DNA from: Mesostigma viride
Lineage: Eukaryota; Streptophyta; Mesostigmatophyceae; Mesostigmatales; Mesostigmataceae
Direction: 5' to 3'
DNA: 60,000 nt
Assembly: GCA_009746045.1 (NCBI GenBank)
Contig: RPFO01000175.1
Coordinates: forward strand, 250,001-310,000
The notes under the pieces are model-generated. The model made no database searches and was not told the DNA's origin. It saw only the letters and a list, made by a program, of their open reading frames with translations. The translations under genes and the position numbers were made by a program. Of the stretch, positions 53,495 to 60,000 are shown in pieces (position 1 is the stretch's first letter; every line of letters begins with the position of its first letter).

Positions 53495-54051
53495 TGTTAC
53501 GCCCAGGCTCTACTCGATCCCAAACCCCGCGCCTAACCTTACCTAAACTAGTGAGGGTACCTAGCGATGAGGAGCTGTATTGGCTATAAGACCTAGGACG
53601 CGACGACTCTGCTCTCAATGCATTCCGATACATGCGGTTACTGTACGCCATATACCAAATAATGCCGGGACACTACGAAGTAAACACTGGTAAATTCACG
53701 ACCCAAAACGATGTATTACAATTCCATAATACACGCCGAGTGAGATTCACGAAGGACAACCGCTGCATAAATGATCGCCGACATGCGTGTATGCTCGGGC
53801 CGACACCGACCCTCGCCTACAGGACCAACGCATGTCCACAAGGTTCAAACGGAGGATAAATGACCACTACTATAGTACGCAGCGCGGCGCGACTGCACCA
53901 AGCCACCATACTGTACGATTGCCACGTCACAAGGCCCGGTACCAACCGGCCAAAAAGGTCCTAACTACACGTAAGCTTAGGAAAGTCAACGGACTGTCTC
54001 GAAATGGCTGAGGCACAAAGGACCTAATTTACGTCCGTAACAACAACAAAA
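53495..54051 (-). repeat. Gypsy-2 5' LTR, outer end lost
   Basis: Matches 5494-6052. On the minus strand it starts only at TTTTTGTTGTTGTTACGG, lacking the TGTTACGTCGCGTAAC present in the 3' LTR. It ends in GGGCGTAACA at the primer site. Confidence 0.85.
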
Positions 54052-54105
54052 ACCGATGTACGACCGTCAGATGTGTGAATCCAACGGACCGACGGACAGG
54101 TACAA

Positions 54106-54189
54106 CCGAAAACCGCAAAGAGTTATCCGAAAACCGCAAAGAGTTATCCGAAAACCGCAAAGAGTTATCCGAAAACCGCAAAGATGTAT
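54106..54189. repeat. 21-bp tandem repeat, four units
   Basis: The unit CCGAAAACCGCAAAGAGTTAT starts at 54106, 54127, 54148 and 54169, and a partial fifth begins at 54190. It lies about 55 bp outside the Gypsy-2 LTR. No function is seen. Confidence 0.9.
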
Positions 54190-54365
54190 CCGAGAACCCC
54201 AATAGACGCAACGCAAGGGATTGGGGCCGTCGGATGGTGGAGGCGTTGTCCCCAACCCGAGGGGCGACGGGTTGACTGGGGTAAAGGTGGCGCAAGCCAC
54301 CGGAGGTGGGCGGGGGCGGCTTAGTGCCTGTGGCGCGGTGGAACGGAAGTGAGCTGACCCTGTAT

Positions 54366-54480
54366 CATGACGAGCAAACGCTCCTCTATACGCAACGCAG
54401 CTTGGCGGCCGGCTACGCTAAGCCCTGAAAATACGTCGATCTGCAGCTCCGGCTGCAGCTTCGCCCTCAGGCTCGGAAGG
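54366..54480 (-). repeat. Dispersed fragment also found in the CACTA element
   Basis: Resembles 20387-20480 with small indels. The minus strand can encode a short helical peptide (FSGLSVAGRQAALRIEERLL) matching the other copy. The rest of 54200-54821 shows only short AT-rich repeats, such as GTCCGATCGCGT twice near 54596-54640. Confidence 0.6.
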
Positions 54481-54821
54481 CAGCCTTCCTCCTCCACCTT
54501 CAGGAGGCCATCGCGCACTGCACCGGGGGGAGGTCCCACGCGGAATGGGGTCATTTTTGGCGCATTTTGCAAGAAAAAAACGCTAGTTTCAATCGTCCGA
54601 TCGCGTTTTTTCGCGCGAATTTGGCGTCCGATCGCGTATTTTCGAGCTAATTTGGTGTCATAAGGCTTAATTCATGTCAATTTGAGCGTACATTCCACAT
54701 CGAGAGGCTTGAAAGTTAGTAATTCATGTCAATTTTACGTGGAGAGACTCGACATCATCCTAACCTTTGTATTAACCATAGGACGAGCATTGCCAGCGCA
54801 TGTCCAAGTGCTAACTTTCCC

Positions 54822-55386
54822 TCACACTTTCGAGGGCCTCTTCCGTAATTTCGCTTCCGCGATCTGCTGTTCCGTTTTCGAGTTCCTCCTCTTCTTATCG
54901 ATCTCCTTTGCAGGCGCCCAGACTTCCACATCCTTCCAGCTCTTGCCATCCGTCAGCTTTACCACCTTCATCGCGTAGTCCAGCGGCATCCACCACAACT
55001 TGTTCTTCAACTTCCCTCCCTTCTCCCCCTCAGCGAAAAACTTAAATGCGACGTCCCTCCACTTGGTGTCGTATCCAGACACCTGCCCATAAAGCATGAC
55101 GTCTTCTAGCTTGGCATACATTGGCGTAGCCGTATCCTTGTTCCCTGCTTGCATAATGGCTGAAGTCCACCCATCACACCAAAAGGCCTCTGGTGCTCCG
55201 AACCCCATTTCCCCGTCCATAAGTCTCATTTCCAACGTGGGCTTGTCATCATCCTCATCGCCCGCCTGACTGTCTTCCGCCCCCTTAGGCTCCTCCCGTC
55301 CGGAAGTGTCAGCATGTACAGCCGCTGGTCCGAAGCCCACCGCCACATTAGCCAAGCGAAGTAACTGCTCCACATCCTCATTACCT
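54822..55386 (-). CDS. Last exon of an unknown host-like gene
   Basis: On the minus strand, an acceptor TTTGCTCGCAG precedes GNEDVEQLLRLANVAVGFGP. The exon runs through an acidic linker to a conserved-looking domain (LEMRLMDGEMGFGAPEAFWC, DVMLYGQVSGYDTKWRDVAF, LWWMPLDYAMKVVKLTDGKS) and ends with a basic helix and a stop at 54822. The preceding exon appears to end at a GTATGT donor near 55479. The family is not recognised. A DNA- or RNA-associated nuclear role would fit the acidic and basic tracts upstream, but this is only a guess. Confidence 0.5.
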
Positions 55387-55479
55387 GCGAGCAAACCGAT
55401 CATGCCATCAACGCATGACTAAAATCGAGTTAGTAGAAATCGGACTGCCAACCGTAAAAAATCAAAACACTCTACATAC

Positions 55480-57006
55480 CAGAATTCACTCGCAGATTTT
55501 TTCTTACCCTTTTTGGCCTTTTCCTTCGACCTCTGCTCGCAGGTAGACCCCGTCTGGGGGTGGGGGGCAGGCGCCGGGGCGGGTTTGGCGGGCTCGGCAA
55601 CCTTGGCAGTCTTCGCGGTCTTGGGTAACTTCTTGGAAGCAACGCGCTCCTTTCCCCCGTCCTCCTCCTCTCCGCCGCCATCCTCCTCCTCCTTCTCCTC
55701 CTCATCGTCCGAATCTGAAAGCACAACTGCTTTTCGACGCCGTTTCTGAGGCAGGGCAGGCTTGGGAGGCTTCCCCACCTTGGCCGATTTCTTGGAAGCA
55801 ACGTGCTCCGCAGCCTTCCCACCCTTGGCGGATTTCTTGGTAGCAACGTGCTGCTCCTCCTCCTCCTCCTCCTCCTCCTCCTCCTCCCCCTCCTCCTCCT
55901 CAGCATCGTCGTCCTCCTCCTCCTCCTCCTCCTCAGCATCGTCGTCCGAATCAGCCACTGCCACAACTGGCTTACGAAGCTGCTTCTTCGGTACCTGAGA
56001 AATGGCCAGAGTCGGCGGGGGAACCCGAAGCTGCTTCTTCGGTACCTGAGAACTGGGCAGAGGCGCCGGGGTGGGCAGAGTCGGCGGGAACCCGAAGCTG
56101 CTTCTTCGGAACCTGAAAAACGGGCTGCGACGCGGCAGGCTTGGAAGGCCCACCTCCATCATCCTCAACAAGTGACACGACTGCCCGTCGAGTCACTTGA
56201 GAAGCGGGCTTCTTCGCCGCAGGCGGATCCGAATCACCTTCAGGCCCCGTCATCTGTTCGGCCTGCTGCGTTCTGACCTCGACGGGGGTCTCTCCGCGGT
56301 TAGACCCTCCTGCCGGACCTCCATCCCCTCCATCCCCTCCCTCCAACAACTGTTGGTCATCCCTCTCCACCACGGCGGACAATCCCCCAGCTTCGTGGGA
56401 AGCTTTTCGCTTCTTCGCCCTTCCGAGCCTAGGCCCCCCATCACCTTCCCCCTGTTCAAGCCGCTCCCACAATTCACTCCCTTTCCCGATCCTTTCCACT
56501 ATCTCTTGAAACCCCTTAATCTCCGTCTCGGTACCAAACACGATCACCATCGGTTCGAACCTGGAGAAAAACTCGTGGGCGCAAGCCTTCAGCACATGAT
56601 CGTACATCCCGCCCGGTTGGGGAATGTCCGAAGCTGTCGGGCAAGGACCGAACGCCCACCACCCTCTCTGAAAGTTACTCCACTTATCACCCCAAATGTT
56701 CGCCAAGTTCAGCAGGCTCAGGCACGGAAGGGACCTGCCCAAGGGAAAGGGGCGGGCTGAAGCTGAGGCAACCTCGCCTGCCACCTGCTTGACGAGCGAC
56801 TTGTCATCATCATCACCGTCTAGTTCCTGACAGCAAAACCAGACCCGGCGACGGCCCCAGTCCACACTCTGCCACTCATACTTCACGTCCCACTCCTCCT
56901 CCTCCTTCGCCTCCTCCTCCTTCTTCGCCTCCGTCTCCTTCCCCTTCCCCTTCCCCTTCCCCTTCTCCAGCCCCTTCACCGGCCCCTTCATCGCCGCCTC
57001 CTTCAC
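55480..57006 (-). pseudogene. Middle exon(s): acidic and Lys-rich region, frame broken
   Basis: Two minus-strand frames: 57006 to about 56090, then about 56110 to 55480. The first has a Lys/Gly/Glu-rich start, an aromatic block (YEWQSVDWGRRRVWFCCQEL, WGDKWSNFQRGWWAFGPCP) and a helical stretch with FSRFEPMVIVFGTETEIKGF. The second has units of VPKKQLR from a tandem DNA repeat (55977-56112), a run of over 40 mostly Asp/Glu residues, and basic KKSAKGGK-like motifs resembling nuclear proteins. The frame changes within the repeat. A stop at 57003 separates it from the upstream exon at a G run. Confidence 0.45.
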
Positions 57007-58010
57007 CCCCCTTCGAGTAATCCAACTTTTGGAGCGTACTTCCTGAACGCTTCCGGAGCCAAAAGTGCCAAACCCACCGTCTTGTCCTCGCTCTCTTTTA
57101 GCAGAATCTCCTGAAAGTCGATCTTGCCATTACTGAGATCCTTTCTCGGAATCCTCAGATGTGCGGCGTGTTTTTTGGCTTTAAGAAGGTAGGCGATGTT
57201 CCTCGTTATGATGACGGCCACATCCCAAAATTCCCGGTATCTGGCCACAATCTCCTTCCTGCCGACCGGCCGAGGAGAGGATGGAGATTGAAGACGAGTT
57301 CGAAAATATGAGACGCCACAAACTCCTTGCCATTTGCGTCCTTGCATCGCGCTTCCAGCGTCACATCCTCCTTGAATCTGGCGCAAATGGTCAGCCGCAG
57401 GCACTCCAGCACATCCTTGGCGATCTCCACCAACTTGGTGAGCTTTTCCGGTCCAACCTGGCAGCTCATGATGCAATCGATCACGGCGTCCATCATAGGA
57501 AGGCTGGCCAAGTTCCTGAAAGAAGTCCAAGAGACCTTCTGGCCTTTCTTCTCCCCCTCTGCATTCGCGAATTTGCACCTTTGCATCATCACCTCCTCAG
57601 GCGCGGGTTTCGTTGAGGCAGGATCATCAGTCTGCTCCTGTGTCAGACGGAGAAACGTGTTGGCCAGCGTGCGACTGTAAGCGGAATGCACTGAAGCAAT
57701 GCTGTGGGCCGGCTTTTTCTTTCCTTCTGCTTCCTCCTCGTGTACATCCACCGCTGCCGGCTCCACATTCCCTTCCCTTCCCCCCGCTTGCCGCATAGCC
57801 GGGAGGATGTACGTGAGCAGATTGGTATAGTGGCCATCCGCAATATAGTGGCCCTTCCCACGCGTGACTTTGCCGTATAGATATAGCTTGTTGTAGTTCC
57901 ACACGTCAAGCAACGCCTGGCCCAGCGTACGATCCGCCACGGCTAAGTCCTCCGAATTCGCCCCCTTGGCGATGTCGAACAGCTTCTCCAGCTTGCCGGT
58001 CAGCACCGCC
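57003..58010 (-). pseudogene. Exon of the same unknown gene, one frameshift
   Basis: It starts after an acceptor TGTCGCAG near 58011: AVLTGKLEKLFDIAKGANSE, then a helical region (LGQALLDVWNYNKLYLYGKV, HYTNLLTYILPAMRQ, SVHSAYSRTLANTFLRLTQE, VDAVIDCIMSCQVGPEKL-like). Near 57240 the frame shifts from HIFELVFNLH to GRKEIVARYREFWDVAVIIT, ending EDKTVGLALLAPEAFRKYAP. The sequence is protein-like throughout, so this looks like one gene with a recent indel or an assembly error. Family unknown. Confidence 0.5.
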
Positions 58011-58267
58011 TGCGACATCAATTAACATCGAGCGAGCAACGACAAAACTCAGTCATAAAAGGCGAGGGGTATAGCTGCGGATAGACCCTAACAAAATTCG
58101 AAAAAGAAACGGCCGACAATACGCAACGAAAATTCCAACAAAAAAAAGGAGAGGGTCTAGCTGCAGCGAGACCCTCGCAAAAAACTTGAAGCGCACACAA
58201 AAAACAACCACGAAAATTCCGAGGGTCTACCCGCAGCTAGACCCTGCCAAAATAGATAGCTTACATC

Positions 58268-59404
58268 TTCTTTTGCCTTAGGTAGATTTCGCAGCTCACT
58301 CCACGACGGGAGCAGGTCGCCACCCTTGAGAAGAATGACATTCGTACCCATGTAACCACCACGGAATTTCCGCAACAGGTCCTGGAATGCGTGCTCCGCC
58401 TCCTTAGGAGTATTTGCGAAATTGGACTCCGCCCCACCCTCGCACATCATTGCCCGAACCTCTCCCCACCCGCCATCCGGCCCCCTGAGAAACGACTTTA
58501 ACCCCTTAAAGTAGTGGTTCCCATCCACCACCGCGTACCGGAGAACCAGATACGGTACCGGTACCCGTTCCTCAAAAAATTTCGGATCGTAGGACTTCAT
58601 CGCAGTATTGCACAGCAGGTTGAAAACATCCCGACTGCCCTCGATGTCCTGAGGCAAAACTGCTTCCACCTCGTCCACCCTGGCGTAGGTACGCCACTCA
58701 AGTCCTCTCGCGAGGAAAGAGGTGGTGGACTCCGTGTTAAGCCACACGTCGACTTCAGTATCCGAAAGGGGCCGGAAGTACCTGGACCCCACATCCTCCG
58801 CGTCAATCTTGGCGCCGTGGTGAATCTTCAGCCACTTGACGAAATCCGGCATGCACAAGATTTGCTTGTCGAACAGGTCAGGTTGAGATTCGGCAAGCGC
58901 CTGGAAAGGGAACTGCCAGACCGGGACAACAACCTTGAAGTGCAAGGCGTTGTCCCGCGCATTGAGGAGAATGCGGCCGTTCTCCTTAATGGTTTCAAGG
59001 TTTAAACGCCGCTGCCTCAAAGCCTCTGGCAAAATAAGCGCGTTGACCGTCTGGATCCGCATACTGAAACATCCGGTCTGCTTAAAATCGGCCGGCCGAA
59101 TCCAACGCGTTTCCCTGAGAGAATTGGCCTTCCGGATGTTCTGGTCCCTGACCTCCTTGTTCGAGTCGACCTTTTTCGAAGGCTTCCAGCTTTCAATGAT
59201 AGGGTCGGTGTCCGGGTTCCCACTGCTCGTGAGCACCCCCTCCTTAAAAAGCTTGTTGAGTGACCGGAGCAGCTCAAGAAAGGGGGAGAACTCGGGCCAG
59301 TTTGGCAGGTCATCGACGTCCGCCATCCGCCTACTCGAGCAGTACTTGAGCATATCCTTCACCAGCGCGAACACGGCGTCATGACCAGGTAACTTCTTCT
59401 CCAC
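58268..59404 (-). CDS. Exon of the same unknown gene
   Basis: The minus-strand frame LPGHDAVFALVKDMLKYCSS to NLPKAKED ends at a GTAAGC donor near 58267. It contains WIRPADFKQTGCFSMRIQTV, LILPEALRQRRLNLETIKEN and VPYLVLRYAVVDGNHYFKGL. Introns on both sides (58011-58267 and about 59430-59620) share short stretches such as GAGGGTCTAxCxGCAGCxAGACCCT. No domain is recognised. The exact 5' border is unclear, and an acceptor is likely between 59404 and 59445. Confidence 0.55.
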
Positions 59405-59620
59405 CGTGGCGTCTTCGTCCCCCCGTCATCCTGAAGTAAAAAATCGAAAAGGACCGCAGGATTTGCTCAAGTCAGTAATATTTAGGCCGACCACGACATC
59501 CTGTTCAGGGACGAACAAAGTTCTGTTGGAATAATACCTTACTGACACTAAACACCAAGTCCCGCAGCCAGTCAGCGTCTACCCGCAGCGAGAGGTCTAA
59601 ATTTTCACAACAATCGTACC

Positions 59621-60000
59621 TGTCCAGTTTTCTGCTGCTTCTTGGCCTCCTTAGCCTTCTCCTTCTCCGCCTTCTTCGCCTCCTTCTCCGCCGCCTTCGC
59701 CTCCGCGTTCTTCTTACTGTTGGCCTTTGCCACCGCATTCAGCGCCCTTTTTCCCTCAGCGGCCCGACGACGAAAATCAGCCTTCATGAATTTCTCGATC
59801 TTGTCAACCTTTGCCTCTGAGTACTCCTTAGGCTGCCACTTGAAATTCTTGGTGGCTTTCGACTTCACCAGATTTACAAATTCATATGCCAATTCACTTT
59901 AAAGGTAGCGGCACCCAACACCTCCGTATCGAAATCGGCATCGACTTCCGCCTCAAGTCGTGTCAGGTACTTGCGAAACTCGGACCCCGCAGGTCCCTCC
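59621..60000 (-). CDS. Upstream exon of the same unknown gene, runs off the window
   Basis: On the minus strand, FRKYLTRLEAEVDADFDTEV (59908-60000) leads, after a 2-base frame break near 59898, to AYEFVNLVKSKATKNFKWQP, KVDKIEKFMKADFRRRAAEG and an Ala/Lys/Glu helix (KEAKKAEKEKAKEAKKQQKT). It ends at a GTACGA donor at 59620. The Lys-rich helix is probably a solvent-exposed single helix. The gene continues beyond the window. Confidence 0.5.

Larger units (their letters stand above)
5494..54051 (-). mobile_element. Gypsy-2: outermost Ty3/gypsy chromovirus, minus strand
   Basis: Matching terminal repeats lie at 5494-6068 and 53495-54051. Between them, reading on the minus strand, come primer site, leader, gag, protease, reverse transcriptase, RNase H, integrase, chromodomain, a third ORF, polypurine tract and 3' LTR. 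The span is 48.6 kb only because Gypsy-1 (8661-38824), Copia-C (44645-50798) and a TA-target element (39758-41096) sit inside it. Its own sequence is about 10.9 kb. By eye the LTR copies differ at about five positions plus a 2-bp indel. The outer end of the 5' LTR lacks about 20 bp, so no target-site duplication can be read. Confidence 0.85.

Noticed and set aside
53358-53651. 97-residue ORF starting in the Gypsy-2 5' LTR
   Set aside because: It crosses the LTR border and the primer-binding site, has no domain, and has no counterpart in Gypsy-1.
5494-54051. A single giant 48-kb LTR element spanning the window
   Set aside because: The distant LTR pair is real, but the interior contains complete nested elements with their own LTRs and target duplications. 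Subtracting them leaves an ordinary chromovirus of about 10.9 kb.
54106-54189. CRISPR-like array
   Set aside because: Units are directly adjacent 21-mers with no spacers, in eukaryotic DNA. It is a simple tandem repeat.

Overview
The window is eukaryotic nuclear DNA. It has GT-AG intron borders in one host-like gene, LTR retrotransposons with Gag zinc knuckles, Ty3/gypsy chromodomain integrases, a CACTA-type DNA transposon and small inverted-repeat elements. It has no bacterial operon structure. A green-lineage alga is my best guess from the overall style, but nothing in the sequence names the species.

Nearly all of it (about 5.5-54.05 kb) is one nest of transposable elements, which I resolved by matching long terminal repeats (LTRs) and target-site duplications (TSDs). 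Level 1 is a minus-strand Ty3/gypsy chromovirus, Gypsy-2 (LTRs 5494-6068 and 53495-54051). Gypsy-2 was hit three times: by another minus-strand chromovirus, Gypsy-1 (8661-38824, TSD TGGAG); by a plus-strand Copia-like element, Copia-C (44645-50798, TSD GAGAG); and by a 1.3 kb TA-target inverted-repeat element (39758-41096). Gypsy-1 was hit by minus-strand Copia-A (11527-31354, TSD CATGG). Copia-A carries a solo LTR of its own family (14576-15191, TSD CCTCC) and plus-strand Copia-B (17147-28488, TSD CCACC). The gag of Copia-B is split by a 3.6 kb CACTA-type element (19809-23451). By eye, LTR pair divergence falls from the outermost to the innermost element, as the nesting requires.

The three Copia-like elements form an unusual lineage. 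Their LTRs end in AGTT...AACT (AGTT...AAAT in Copia-B) instead of TG...CA. Their reverse transcriptase box is HGDD instead of YVDD. A retropepsin-like domain lies between integrase and reverse transcriptase instead of before integrase, and its active-site motif reads DTN or DTQ instead of DTG. In all three, the bases directly after the 5' LTR, where a tRNA primer site belongs, have an exact reverse complement in the element's own 3' noncoding region. The pair sequence differs between elements while pairing is kept. Copia-A and Copia-B also carry an extra ORF before gag.

Both chromoviruses carry a third ORF downstream of pol. The two proteins are related to each other and look nothing like an envelope protein.

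The left flank (1-5493) has no convincing gene, only duplicated segments and fold-back repeats. The right flank (54052-60000) has short repeats and then a minus-strand multi-exon gene of unknown function with a long acidic tract. Many reading frames break, several at homopolymers, so some frameshifts may be assembly errors and not true decay.
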